Origin: Biscogniauxia marginata
Taxonomy: Eukaryota; Ascomycota; Sordariomycetes; Xylariales; Xylariaceae
DNA: 64,000 nt
Assembly (NCBI GenBank): GCA_022695795.1
Contig: MU404191.1
Location: 29,702-93,701 of the forward strand
Direction: 5' to 3'
Position numbers and translations under genes: made by a program. Within the stretch, counting starts at the first letter, position 1. Each line of letters opens with the position of its first letter. This document shows, in pieces, positions 1-12,423 of the stretch. A model generated the notes under the pieces. The model was given only the letters and a program-made list of their open reading frames with translations, was not told the DNA's origin and ran no database searches.

Positions 1-273
1 ACCTTCAATTTTGACTTCGAGGTGATCGATGAAGTGGGCGACATGCGGAAGATGATCATGGAGGAGGTCTTCCGGTTCCGACAGCAAGTCCGGACCGCGC
101 CAGGTAACGGTGGTCCGGCGGGGCCCGGACAGCAGGCGGGAGCAAGTCAAGTACCAATACCGTCTGGTGGTAACACGCAGTGGAGCGCCGAAGACCCTCG
201 ACCTCAGGAATACGTGCACCAGATCGGTCTGGAAGGCGAGCTGCAAGGCGGCCTAGATGCTAGCAGGAGATAG
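1..273 (+). CDS. SLT2: Cell-wall-integrity MAP kinase, C-terminal fragment (Slt2/Mps1 type)
   Basis: The window opens inside this gene; frame 1 is open from base 1 to a TAG at 271-273, giving about 90 residues. The piece lacks the kinase core and corresponds to the tail after the catalytic domain. It has an acidic start (FNFDFEVIDEVGDM), a basic helix (EEVFRFRQQVR) and a Gly/Pro/Gln-rich linker. It then has the segment WSAEDPRPQEYVHQ, which I recognise from the C-termini of filamentous-fungal Slt2/Mps1/MpkA kinases. In that family the kinase is the last step of the Pkc1-Bck1-Mkk cascade that controls wall synthesis and, in pathogens, infection structures. Assignment rests only on this tail; the TEY loop and catalytic residues lie outside the window. 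No intron is seen in the visible part. Confidence 0.75.
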   Translation, partial: TFNFDFEVIDEVGDMRKMIMEEVFRFRQQVRTAPGNGGPAGPGQQAGASQVPIPSGGNTQWSAEDPRPQEYVHQIGLEGELQGGLDASRR

Positions 274-2422
274 GATCCACGCATGCTAAGGGCGTCTGGT
301 GGCGTAGATAACGATTATCTGTGGAAGCGGATAGAGCAAGAAAATTACAGGCGTTTATTGCGCCGAAGAAGAGGGATGAAGAGGATCGTAGAAGAGATCT
401 AGGTTAAAGTGGTGTGGGGAAACTAAACGTATCAACCACTGTCTTTTTTTTTCTCTTTTTGGATGACGGGTTGGTAAGGTCTCGCTCTCGCTGGTAGGAG
501 AGTCTATTTTTGGAACAGTGAACTAGGGGGGGTTGCGGACGAAACCGCTCAGACCGGCGGAGAGACTGAGATGGCTGCCGAGCATTCGATTATTGGTACT
601 GTGCTTTCTCCATCGGATTGGTAGTCAGTTGTTTTTTACCCCTTCCTTATTCCACTATTAGAGAAAGAAAAAATAGGGCTAGTGACTATGAGAGAATAGC
701 GATCGAGTGAAATCTTGACGAAGAAAAGCATATCTTTTTCCTTTTTCTTCTTTCCTCCTTACTTTGGTTTTTTTAATGAGAGCGATAATGAGAACTTAAA
801 AGGTAAAAATGAGGAGCAAGTATATTCTGTGCCTAACTCACGTCTATATACTTCACAAGTTGTTCACATGTTTGGCATGGGGGTATCTAATTCATTAGTA
901 CTGCTCCGGTACTCCTCTGTCGTTGTGTAGACCTGCTTCTAGGCAGATAACTACCGTCCACCCGTTTCTCATACAGCCATCAATGATTCAATCAAGACTT
1001 GACTAATTATCTAATATCCCGATTGCCGTTTGCTGATTGTATTGGCAACCTGAACTTGACTGCCTCTCCACACGTGATAGTGAGATGTAAAAGGTCACCA
1101 CTTAAGAATGTCACCTGAATTATCTACCTATTAGGTATCCATAGTCCTAGGGCTAGGCATTTCGCTCCCGGGATATTAAAGACATTAAATGTGCAGTGAC
1201 TGACGTTGACGGATGCGACATGGATTGATATAGATGACTTTACTGCACTGTTTGCCATACCTCTGGCCTGGCTTATGAAGCAGAGAACATAGCATATATA
1301 TATATATATATATATGTATGATCTACAAGCCAAGTAGCCAGGCGCTATGAATCTACCTATGGTGAGACTAGGGGGCAATTTACATTGAACGATCTAGGGC
1401 ATGGAAATTGGGAAAGGTAAGACGGGCCAAGACAAGCGGGACGAGCCGAAGCGCCATGACACGTCTTTTCTCTTTCCCCTGTTTTTAACAGCAAGAGGGA
1501 CAAGCGAGTCCACAGAGAGAGTCTAGAACGTTGGTTAAGCATTGAAATTATTGGGCTAGCGATTGGTAGCTGAGGTTCGGGTTTGACCTGGGTCTCGGTT
1601 TTGAGCTCTAGTTAGCCGCCGAGGAGGAGATGGGGCCGGAGTGGTAGGCCACGCTGGAAAATTGGTCGTTCGCCCGGGTGGCGTTTCGCAGCCATGTCTC
1701 ATTAGGAAGGAGGGAAAAGAAGCGAGAGGGACAATTTAAACAATTTCTGGGTTACCCCGGTTGGAGTTACGTAGGTGGTTGTTCTCGGAATCATTTAGGC
1801 ATAGCTAATAGATCTATACGAACCGAACGGTGGTAGAGAATTACAGGATTGTTCGGAAGAATCTCAGGGATATAGTTACTAAATAGGGCTGTAATAGGCA
1901 ATCAACTCGTAATTCTCCCTAGCGATGTTAAAGAAGAAATATTGGAGGGGTGTGTCAGTATCACTGTGATAGAATAAGTACGATATTTTCAGCATGTAGG
2001 TAGTAGATACCTTCCAGTTCCTAAATTAATGTAACTATGTCCCACCCCTTTCTATATACATGCATCCCGTGGAAAAGCACGAGCTCCTCGAGCACGGGAG
2101 GGTCTTGGGTTGAAGGGTATATCCGACCTAGTAAGCCGTCCCAACTTGTTTGTCCGAGCTGCAACCTATTCATCTACCGTATGTAACTGGTTAGAGAAAG
2201 ATAAGAAATAATTGAGAAAGAAAGAAAAAAAGAAAATACTGCCCTCCTTTAACCAGCCGATTAAATATAACCCAAAGTGAATATAAAAAGAAAAAGATTT
2301 GACCTGACCCCCCCCAACCAGAATAGCCACAAACACCGTCCGACGTAGCCCATTAAATAGATATTTCCCTTCAGATGTCCCAAAAATAAAAATGTTTACG
2401 GTAAGCGTAATCCCCAGCGGAC
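274..2422. other. Intergenic region, MAPK 3' flank to DUF3455 3' flank
   Basis: No supported gene. The first few hundred bases are probably the MAPK 3' untranslated region, with T-rich runs near 440-460 and 720-770. An (AT)11 microsatellite lies at 1294-1315. The short open frames on both strands have no family resemblance and no start context worth noting. Confidence 0.6.
1294..1315. repeat. (AT)11 microsatellite
   Basis: A perfect AT dinucleotide run of 22 bases in non-coding DNA. Confidence 0.95.
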
Positions 2423-3310
2423 TCAGTACATCCAGTACATAGCCGTATAAGGCACGCTCTGCGCCTGGCCAGCCTCTATACAAGCCGACGGGGCCCCTCC
2501 TGCGGTCAGGACCCGGTATACGAGACTGATGCCCCGACTACCCCCCTTATCACTGAGCCGGAGCCAGTCCACGGCCCCGGTGTCGTCGAGCCCGCGGTCC
2601 GCATCCTCCGGGGCCGGAACGCCCTCGTCCCTCTTTCCCTTGAAGAGCTCGGAAGTCATCGTCTCCGTCCCCGTCCCCGTCGATGACGCATCACCGCTCG
2701 AGAGGTCGAACGTCGGCACGTTCGCACCGTCGAAGTAGTGGCGGCCCAGGAACTTCAGCGGCGCCGCCAGCCCGTCGACTGTCAGATCCGCCGGGTCTGG
2801 GAACGGCGCGCTCACGTCCGCGTCCGGGGAGGTCAGGTTGTTCAGGGGCAGCGCCGTCGTGCGCAGTACGCGCGGGGTGAGCCCCGCCCAGTCTGCGGAC
2901 GACAGGGCGTCGGGCCCCGAGCCCGGATAGAGCCCCGTGATCTCCCAGAGCACGGCGAGGGCGCCGATCGAGGTCGCGGTCGCGCCCGCGCCGGTGCACG
3001 TGTAGTTCTGGATGCCGTGGCCGACGACTATGTGCTTGAGGGTTGCGTTGCCCGGATCTGCCAGCGATGTCGGGCCTGGGTCTTTGTGTTAGCTAGAGAG
3101 GTCTGACGGAAAACTGTCATTATATAAATATATATGCTACATACCACCGGCACTAGGAAGGGTGTATGTGACGCTGACGGAGACGCTGGTAGAGGGGGCC
3201 GGGACGCTTGGCTGGGTAACAGTGCCGTTGCCGCATGTTCGTCGTCCTAGGGGCGAGGCGGACGTGACGGCCAGAGTCGAGAGGAATAACAAAAAGCTTC
3301 TCGGCTGCAT
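2423..3310 (-). CDS. Secreted DUF3455 family protein
   Basis: Two exons on the minus strand, 3145-3310 and 2423-3075, with a 69-nt intron (donor GTATGT, acceptor CAG) joining G to GC in frame; 272 residues. The ATG is followed by a basic then hydrophobic stretch (MQPRSFLLFLSTLAV) typical of a signal peptide. The mature part contains LKHIVVGHGIQNYTC, then GAGATATSIGALAVLWEITGL, a central FLGRHYFDG, and a C-terminal segment with VYRVLTAGG, a Cys, and VPYTAMYWMY. These are the hallmarks of the DUF3455 fold common in ascomycete secretomes, sometimes loosely annotated as malate dehydrogenase without good reason. The function is not known; extracellular location is inferred from the leader. Third codon positions are strongly G/C-rich. 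Confidence 0.85.
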
Positions 3311-3644
3311 TTCTACCTCGAAATAGAGTGGATATCAAGAGTGAGAAACGGTATATCCCACTGCAACAGGTAGAGAAAGAGAAGCAGCACAGGTAATATA
3401 TCGAGTCCGAACCAAATTTTGCAAGCACCACGAAAACAAGATATCCGGTGGCAGGCAGAGCGAGCAAGGGTGTATCGGGCGGCAGCTGAGGTAGGAAGTG
3501 TACGTAGTATCCTTCCAGATGACAGAGACCCGTGTGGGCGGCCGGTGGGCGCTTATGTGTATAGAAATAGCCACAATCTATATATTGATGCGTAATGTAT
3601 GCAAGATGAGGCTTCCCGAGCCGAGATTGGTGACCAGGATGTCA

Positions 3645-3663
3645 GCTGCTGCTGCTGCTGCTG
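3645..3663. repeat. (GCT)6 trinucleotide repeat
   Basis: Six tandem GCT/CTG triplets upstream of the DUF3455 gene, in what appears to be non-coding sequence. Confidence 0.85.
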
Positions 3664-5672
3664 AAGAATTGATCGGAAATCGAAAAATGCAACCCCAGAA
3701 CAAAAACTTTATGAGAGACAGGATACGAAGGAGAGAACGGTTGACTGTGCCAGAGTGAGATGTCTTACCCCGGATCTATATCTTGTACGTAAAGGAAGGG
3801 GGCCTACCTCAACTTTATATCCACTACGGCCGAAGGAGCCGTTGGACAGGACGAAAAAGACTTGGAGAATTCTCTTCGCGAGCTACTTCCCCGTGCAAAG
3901 ACCTGAGGCTCGAGCCTCTTGATACCATGGTCACTGGTGGTCATGCAGGGAGCAACCCTACAGACCAGAGCTAGGTATGTACGACGAGCCTCGTAGGTGT
4001 TAGGGACCTGTGATGAGGAATCGAGAGAGGCGGTCCCCCACTAAAGGCACAGGTTTAGGGCGTGTCTTCCCACACTGACAACGGTCGTGGCGTAGCGGCC
4101 GGAACAGGACACGAGCCGGATGACTGATGGAAGTATCCAAGTGGACTCGTACAAAAAAAAGCCACTGACGCTTGGCAACGGGAATGCTACTGCGATATGC
4201 CTGCATGTCTGGGGCTGGCGAGGGATCGACTAAACAGAGACCAAGTCCCTTTTTTCTTCCACGAGCAGGGATTCTTCAAGGGCTAGGGCCTTCAATCGCT
4301 GTTACTTCTTTTCTCCTTCCGAGTAAGCTATATTACACTGAACATACGTAGAGGCAGCTAGGGGCAGCTAGATACCTTACCTATCTCTGTTATTCTGTAT
4401 AATTTCGCACATGCAGCCATCCTGTACGCCTCTCGCTAGGACCACCGTGTTTTGTTGTTTTGTTCATGGGTCTAATCCATACCCACTGACTGGGCTTGCA
4501 GCTTGCAGCTCACAAGTCGGAAAAAAGCCCGCTGAGAGGATTAGAAAAAAGAAAAAAATAGAAGAGAAAAAAGAGGGAGCTCGAGCCTCTCGCCCAAACT
4601 TTCAGCTCTAAAGAGAGGGGGAGGCGTAGATCACCAAACAGGTCAAGGGTTTACAGCTAGTCGGGACGATGAGCACGAGCAATCTGATCCTCCTGGCTTT
4701 GCGATGCAACATCGATCCTTCAAGGCGACCAGGTTTTCTTCAGTCAGGCTGGCCGGATGGGTCTTGAGGGGGGGTGTGAGAAGGTATGGAAGGAAATCTC
4801 TACCTGTTGTACGCTACTTACGCCTGCATCTCCAAACTGTCATCGTGCATGGGGTGCGAATGCAGGCGAAGAGAACCGTAAACTCGTCTGAAAGGAAAGG
4901 CAAGAATTCATGTCCGCCACATGTATGTAGCCTGCCGAAGAATCAATTAATTTGACTGAGCGCGTTCCCGTCGAAGGTCGAGGTGCAAGAGGCGCGGCTA
5001 ATGCGAAATCCTCCCAGGAGTCGCAGAAGACTTGATTCGCTCAACGGCCGACTTGTTTTCCGCTCCCGCTTCATGGCGACATCAAAGTGGAACCTGTATT
5101 CATGATATGGGCGCATCGTACCCTGCTTGGGCAGCAGTCAGACAGGGGGGGAAGGCTATATTCTCATCTGGAAGGGTCGCGCTGACTGGCTGGATAGCCG
5201 AACATCCGTTTAGGTATACGATGGCGTTCAATGATTTTCCGTCCTGTTTTCAAAAGCAACCCCAACTGAGCCAACCTGGTCAAGCCAAGTTATCGTTGTC
5301 TTCCGTCGGTATGGACGGAGCCGACCTTGGCGGGCGAGCCTGGACAGCGGGGGAAAGAAACAAAGACTGAATGAACGTCCGTTCTTTTTGGAAGCTTGTC
5401 TAGGTGGACTTCGAAACCTGTGCCGCTCGTCTAAGTGAAACATCCCACGTCCAAACATTTCTGTAGACCTAGGCATCTCTGTGATAAGGACTGCATGGTG
5501 TCCGAGTGTCGAGATATCATTAGCATTCACTCTGTATATTTAGCACTTCCTCGGATCGCCTGAGAGGCACCTTATTTCCTATTACGGATGTCGTATACAG
5601 ATTATTACCCTAGGCGGACCCACCTGGGAAGTATGAAACATTGCTAAGAAAGACACTGCAATGACTAAGTAA

Positions 5673-5783
5673 TCCTAGGCATTGCTAGTCATCCTAGGCA
5701 TTGCTAGTCATCCTAGGCATTGCTAGTCATCCTAGGCATTGCTAGTCATCCTAGGCATTGCTAGTCATCCTAGGCATTGCTAC
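5673..5783. repeat. 19-bp minisatellite, almost six copies
   Basis: The unit tcctaggcattgctagtca is repeated head to tail starting at 5673, 5692, 5711, 5730, 5749 and 5768; the last copy is cut after 16 bases. The copies are identical as far as they go, which implies recent expansion or homogenisation. Each unit carries the 6-base palindrome CCTAGG. A TGCTAAG segment just before the array resembles part of the unit. No gene covers it. Confidence 0.97.
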
Positions 5784-5964
5784 TTAACATGTAACGGTAG
5801 TGGTCGTTTTCTTCTAGCCAGACATAATATCCTTATTTTCCGAAGGGTGACAAACCTAGACGTCCAGAAGAATTGGCCTGGCGTCTTTTATCCCTATACA
5901 CATCCCATGGTGATGAGTCTAAAATCTAGCTTCTTCATATTATAACTTAATCAACGGTCTGTTA

Positions 5965-8900
5965 CTAACACCGGACTCTGTGAGCAAAAGAAATCCCACC
6001 AAGGTACTTATACCAGTGAGGCATAGTCCCCTCGTCAGTATCCTGTCTGGGCAGCCCCCTAGACTCTCCATACAGAACAGTGTCTTGTCCTTTAGAACTA
6101 TCATATGAAGGACTTTCCATGGAATTCCCGGCATCTCCAGCGATAATTTTACTATCGAAGGACCCTACACGGACGTGTTTCTGGGACTGCAATTTAGCAA
6201 ATTATCGAGTATAAAGCGCGGGAGGCGATCGGAATGATGATGGTGCAGACAGTAGAGTCATATAAGGTATTTGAATCATTATCACTTCTCATCTGACCCT
6301 TCATCCATGACTATACGGTGCAGCTACCAGTACCAGTTATGGCGGCGTAAGGTCCTTTGCTGAAAACCTGGCGGAAGTAGGTTGTCCTTCTTCTCAATGA
6401 CATATGCGCTGAATAGGAGGAGTAGCAGTCCGCGATGATACAGATCCTTGTGTGGTTGGAGTTAGTTTAAGCCTCCGGGTTGAAGAACAGGGAGCTCAAT
6501 ATTTCGAGCTCGTATACTTCTACTCACTGTTTCCACCGCCAGCCTTTGACTGTCATATCTAGTGACGTCACTCGTAAGACTCAATTGCCCTGAAGTGGAA
6601 GAAGGATGCAATATTTCTTGTGTCTTACCAAGCCTACAGAGATAGCTATAGGGACTCTTCATGATGGAGAGAAGAGTGGGCAAGTATATGGGTGAAATGA
6701 TACATAATAGTGTTAAATATGTGTAACCGGCTGTTATTTTCTGTTGGGAACGGAGCTACCCAGTATGGTTCAACCTGCAGGTGGTTCTTCGTGGAGTCTA
6801 ACTAAATGCTATCAAATTATTGCTTGTCAGACATGAAGTATGTCTTGATGTGGCAACACCTAAGGCCCTCATTTGTCTCTGGGCATAGACTTCCGTAGCC
6901 ATCAAACTAGTCTACTAGGTTGTTGTACTCATGCTCCCTTATTTCCAACATTCATTTGAATGCCATCATATCGACCATTCTTCAATCTCTTCTTGAGGAG
7001 CCTACATCCAGGGCTTGGAATGGCGCCGGTGTCTACTCTGGTTCTGCAATGGGGAACCATCCAGTACGAGAGGCCATCCGATATTCACTAAGACTAAGGT
7101 CTTACCTACAGTTGATCTGAAGAAATGTGCGTGTGAGCTGGGCACCGCTGACAGACTGTCTACGGTGTCTTAATCAAGTACCATCAGCCCTTCAGGTAAT
7201 CTAGATCCGTCAAGCGTTTGATCAACGCGGCCAGTCGAGATGTATTCTCCTCTATAGCCGGTGTGAAAGATGACCGTTTAGGCTGCCACAAGGCGCCCGT
7301 TGTCCCGTTGATGCGATCTTGTCTTAGAATATACCATCTACAAGGAACAGTCGCACAATTGGTTCCAATCTAGCCTCAGATGGGATTTTCCCACTCTGCT
7401 GCTGGGTGCTAATAAGCACTACCTCCTTCGGTTTCAGCTGGTGCGGCCGTACCATCCAACTTAGCAACCATGAAGCGAGCTTTGAGTCTAGAATTCCGAT
7501 TAGTCTGGAGTAGCAGCTAAGTAAATTCACAATTGTTCCGATTAGTTTGAATCACCGTATTAGCTGTGCGACCACCGTCGGCTTAGCTGTACCATTGAGG
7601 CTCATAGAAGTCACCAGTGCAATGGGTGCAGTGGAGGTTGTACTTTGAGTTGCTGAAGTTCGGCATGCTAGCAAAGGGGGCCAGGACCGAGTTGCCTGGA
7701 ATGCGCTCAATGATTGTCTTGAAGAAGCTAGCCGTATCAAACTTTTCTGCCTCTACTGCTACAATCTTTTGGCTATTTTCTATGAGCTATTTGCTTCCTG
7801 TTTTGACATGAGTTCGCATGTTTAGACTTAGGAGGTCCTCCGTGAGACCTATAAGCAGGTATGAGAGGAACGCGAGGTCAAGAGGCGTTTCGTCGTCAGA
7901 TAAGCGAGTTGCTTTTTTATCCCAGGAATATTATTTAGACCATTCTGTGAGAAGCAAAACGGCCGTCAGGACTCAATTATTCGTATACTTCAACATTCAA
8001 GGTCGTGGAGGTTGGCTCTAGATTCAGTGCTGCTATTATGGATGGGCCCGTATGATTGACCTCTTGTTTCGAATTATTCTTAGTCTCCCGTGGCCCTCTT
8101 CGATAAGCGACTAGGACATGTCACGACGGACATGAAAGTAGCTGCTGTTGAGGATATGGTAGTCGTTGTGGTCCTTTTGAGCAGTACGGCGTCCGTCTCT
8201 GTTGTGGCTCATCTCGTGTCCATTCGCATGTTTCTATCCGTATTCCTACGCAGTACCTAATAAGTGACTCCGAAATGTCGCGAGAATGAAAGTCTTGGCT
8301 TCTTTTATATCGATCCGGACTGGGTAGATGCGTTGATAGATGGGGCTCTGAGTATAGGTAACAATTTCGAAGAAGACTGAGATCACGTTATCATGAAGGA
8401 GGTAATTACCGGATATATCAATCATCAGTCACATCATGGGTCTTGCCCTTTGCAGATACCAAAATATGGCTTCTATCTACGATCTAATCTTGTGACAATG
8501 TCCCCGGACCTCAAGGTATAAGTTCTTCCTAGACCGGCTGAGGACGAGCTTCTAGAATACGCGTCACTTCTTCGTCAGGAAAATCATCAACTAGGTATAG
8601 TGTGACGCTTAGCTTACTTGATAGACATTTTGGGTCGGACGAATTCACGGGTATAGTGTTCACACAGCCACCTCATCAGCAGCGCTCCGATGTCGGTAGA
8701 CACATAGATACTGAGCTATTAACGATTGCCATCTAGCGGCAGTACACAATCAACCACACAGATAGTGAGCTTCAAAAGGCTCTATATGAGATAGCCAAAT
8801 CCCCAGGAGACCGATAAAACTGGTTTGTTTGGAGTTCGACATCGTCTGGTAGCAATGATCTGCATATTCTAGGACGTCCCTACTTTGCCGAACAGCAGCG

Positions 8901-9060
8901 GAAAATCCTCCAGGAAAAATGAGCTGCTTTTTGGACGGCAATGGTAACGACCATAAATATTTCGACGAAGATACTACTAATCCAAGGCCAGAATCCAAGT
9001 CACAGAAAGGTCTACTTGTCGTCTCAGCGCGAGACTTGCTTAATATTAACCCCGGGAGAT
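5965..9060. pseudogene. Scattered decayed coding remnants, family not recognised
   Basis: Several tracts read like protein but are broken by stops and frame changes. On the minus strand, 7565-7760 reads through FDTASFFKTIIERIPGN and a CTHCTGDFYEP segment before a stop. About 7150-7330 (minus) contains RINGTTGALWQPKRSSF, and 5965-6190 (minus) has a hydrophilic open stretch. On the plus strand, 8725-9040 reads ELQKALYEIAKS and later ILGRPYFAEQQRKILQEK, with two in-frame stops. I cannot name the source families, so this may be one or several dead genes. Their position beside the P450 would fit a lost biosynthetic cluster, but that is inference. Boundaries are approximate. Confidence 0.3.
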
Positions 9061-9895
9061 AAGGACTCTAGTCAAGCTTAACCTATGATTTATACGAGGG
9101 ACTACATGACTGGGGACAGATCCCAAGTATCGCAACCTCCATTTGCTTCATAGTGGAGCAGACATCCAGTATCCCATCTCGCATCGTATTGCATCTGCTT
9201 AATTTCACAGCTAGGATACCTATCCATATTAGAACGAGGGAACATAGGTCGGTAATTTTCAAACCTAGTATTGTTTCAGTTCTGTTGCTCTAAAACGAGA
9301 AGGATAATCTTGACATATAATCCTTTTCTTTTTCTCCCCCCACAGGTCATTCGACGTATCGTTTATTGATGCCACCATCCATATCTGACGAGCCGATAGA
9401 CGGCATGTGCTCGTTGTATTGCTCCCAATTGGCTTACGACATCTATTATGTCTTATCTATTTACCCAAGGGATGACGCCGTATTTCTCGTAGAAGAGCTT
9501 ACCTCTAACCAAAACTTGAATTATTACTCTAGGGGAGGAGATATACCCAAGTTTCTAGGAAGTTATATCTAGTGCAACACTGTGATACGCATCACTTCCT
9601 GACCGGTTGTGGTGCCTCTAACCCAGTGATGCAAGAAGTAGCATACGAATGACATTGATTCTTAATATGATTGGGTATAAATATACTCCAAGTCCACGAT
9701 GCAACCATATATTGTCATGCAGTCAGCCGTAGTCATGAAGGCGTGGAAGACGCATAATAGAATACGTCACATATCATCTCTAACCGGGTTTATTAGATTT
9801 ATTTACCTCAGACTCGAGCTATTTCAGATCCCAACAGTATCTTCTGAGGGGTGGACGCCTGAGATCTCGAAACTACGCACAGTAAATGGGTAAAA

Positions 9896-11837
9896 ATGTC
9901 GCTTTCGTCGATTCCAGATATATCCATTGCAGCAACCACGGCAACAACTTTAGTAGTGGTGACGGCGACTATATTGTCACGACTGTTATATAGCCTATAC
10001 TTTCATCCCTTAGCTAAGTATCCGGGACCGTGGTATGCCCGCGCGACATCATTGCCCCTGACTATCATATCTCTCCGAAGGGTCGAGCCGCAATGGCTTA
10101 TAAGCCTAGCTAAAAGATATGGGAGTAAGTTACCGCTATAAAATCCCCCTCGTACCATGTCCTACGGTGATTCTGATGAATTGGTCAGCCGAAGGTCCAA
10201 TACGGATTGCGCCAACCCTGTTGCTTTTCCCGAACCCAGAACATATGAGGGATATTTATTGGGATCCGAAGTGTAACACCAAGGCAGACCTATACGGGTC
10301 AGGAGCTCTTGGACCGCCTAGTTTGTTTAGCACACAAGATGGGGAGAAGCACAGGCGGTTGAGAAGGGCTCTCGGGGGCTCACAGGTAAGGTCTAACTGG
10401 AAGATAGAACACAATACGTTCGGATACCCCTGACTTTCTCTAGTGGACGATCGGGTCACTCAAGAAGACCTGGGAGCCCCGACTTGACGAGCTAATCACA
10501 CTGTTTACTGAGAAAATGACCGAGTTTGCACAAGCCCGGGAGGAGATAATGCTGTGCGATAAAGTAGCGTAAGCACTTTGCCCTGGTCGATTCGATGTCA
10601 CAGATATTAATAGGCCACATATAGTGAATTTGCCGCTGATTTTCTCACCATGATCGCCTTCAACGAACCTTGGGGCTTCGTTCGCAATGGTCGGGATGAA
10701 CGGGAATACCTCAAGTCGTGGCGCGAAGGGCTCGACTTTTATGGACTTGCGGCTCGATGGAAATCGTTTAGGAAATATATCCTCAAGAACCCCATCCTTT
10801 CATCCTATTTCTTGCCGAGCGTTAGCGATAAGCATGGCAGTATGTATTTCAATAATTTATTTCTCCCTTTTTCGTCTTGTCTCGGGAGCTATAATTTCCT
10901 TGACCATCTGAGAGCGTCTTGCTTCCGAGGCATGTGTTTGAACACCATTTTCTTCACTGGGAAGGGCAATTTTTAACTCACGTTTATAACTAGTGGGATA
11001 TCTAGCATTCCACGCCGACCAGCAGGTATCAAAGCGAGAAGCGGAGATGGAAGAGTCGGGCGGGGAATGGAAGATGGATAATCCTGATTTCCTACAGCAG
11101 TATGTCGTTTTCCAATGAGTCGTTGTTCCTTTGGCGTAACTGACGCTCACCACAGCGCCCTCAATGCTAGTTTCTCAGACGGGTCAATACTGACCCCAGT
11201 TGATAAGCGCGCAAATATAACTTTCCTCATCCAGGCCGGCGCTGACACCACGGGAACCGGTATGGGGAGTACTCTGAGGTACTTGCTCATATATCCTGAC
11301 GCGTTCAAGCGAGCTCGCGCCGAAATCGAAGAAGTAGACAAGGCCGGCAAGCTCAGCCGCCCGATCAGCTACGAGGAGTCTCGCAGGCATCTCCCGTACC
11401 TCAATGCCTGCATCAAGGAATCTCTCAGGCTCGATCCCCCTACCCCCCAATTGTTACCACGTGTTGTGCCGGCAGGCGGCAAACGGGTGGGGAATGTCTT
11501 CGTCCCGGGGGGTACGGATGTCACCACGCACGCGTCCGTGGTTCAAAGGGATCCCGTGCTCTACGCGCCCGACCCCGGAGCATTCCGACCGGAAAGATGG
11601 CTCGATCCTACTCGCGAAAGCGAGATGGAAGCCGCTAGCTTCGTTTTTGGCATGGGACCGCGTGTGTGTATCGGGAAAGATGTGTCGTCCCTCGAAACGT
11701 GGAAGCTATTGCCAGAAATAATCAGGAACTTCGATATAGAACTCCGTGCTCCGGGTGAATATGTTGTCGCTGGTGGCGTGGCATTCAACGAGGGCTTGCG
11801 TGTAGTGCTTACTCGGCGATGCGCTGATCAAGACTGA
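9896..11837 (+). CDS. Cytochrome P450 monooxygenase
   Basis: Six exons: 9896-10124, 10189-10385, 10444-10568, 10625-10839, 10994-11099 and 11156-11837. All joins keep frame and the product is 517 residues, normal for a fungal microsomal P450. The N-terminus has a membrane anchor (residues about 10-35) followed by the usual YFHPLAKYPGP hinge. The I-helix AGADTT is near residue 318, ExxR is ESLR at 379-382, and FRPERW is the PERF-type motif. The haem loop FGMGPRVCIG places the axial cysteine at about 462. All residues needed for catalysis are visible, so the gene looks functional. It is a class II enzyme expected in the ER membrane and to need P450 reductase. The YFHPLAKYPGP style is typical of pisatin-demethylase/benzoate-hydroxylase-like fungal P450s; the substrate cannot be read from the sequence. 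Neighbours are relics, so it appears orphaned. Confidence 0.9.
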
Positions 11838-11984
11838 GAAATACTTGAAATGGTTTGACTAGAATGATGAAATATACACGTGTATCGAAAAGATTAATAC
11901 TAGTATACGGGTAAACTCTAGAGTCCCGCCTCTCCTACTTTCCAACAAATTACATAATAATTTTTATTTTATTTTGTTTAATCA

Positions 11985-12190
11985 CCAGCCACTCTGGGGG
12001 ATGATAGCCTGAGACACTCCCGGCGTAATGTCGACGCCCCGAGCCTCGACACGGACGTAAGGGTTCAAGGCGCTCCACTGATAGAGTACTTGGTTCGCCT
12101 TGATGTCCATTTTGTAGAACAGGCTGTCGGTCATCCAGCCATCCTCTTGGTCACCTACAGAGCTCAGGTTGTGCCGCGTAGTATTGTACA
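11985..12190 (-). pseudogene. Arylsulfotransferase-like (ASST) gene fragment
   Basis: A minus-strand open stretch of about 70 codons contains MYNTTRHNLSSVG, then DGWMTDSLFYKMDIKANQ and VLYQWSALNPY. This order matches the part of fungal arylsulfotransferase-family beta-propeller proteins where a Trp-rich 'W..D.LF..iD..T..vLf.WsaldH' signature occurs. The rest of the roughly 500-600-residue protein is absent: a stop follows within 25 codons and upstream sequence is not coding. I read it as a truncated relic. It may have been part of the same lost cluster as the P450 next door. Confidence 0.55.
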
Positions 12191-12423
12191 TAGTCACCAG
12201 TATTACTCAGAAGGGGTTCTCGCTGCTATGGTGAAACTGCACCTAACATGATGATAATGGACGCCCGAGGCACGATCTCATGACTACGATAATCAGAAAT
12301 GCTAGTGTCTCTGAGGAATACGTGTACAACTGTATCTCGTTCATGCTGAATTTAAAAGGACCGTATTGTTGAGGTTCATATCTCAAAATTCACATATAGG
12401 GTAGGACGATCAAGGGCTCATTA

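Larger units (their letters stand above)
3311..9895. other. Long gene-poor region with decayed sequence
   Basis: More than 6.5 kb without an intact gene. It contains a short CTG/GCT repeat at about 3645-3663, the 19-bp minisatellite at 5673-5783, and coding-like but stop-interrupted stretches between about 5.9 and 9.1 kb (listed separately). From about 3.3 to 5.6 kb I see only short unrelated frames. The last few hundred bases must include the promoter of the P450 gene that starts at 9896. Confidence 0.5.
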
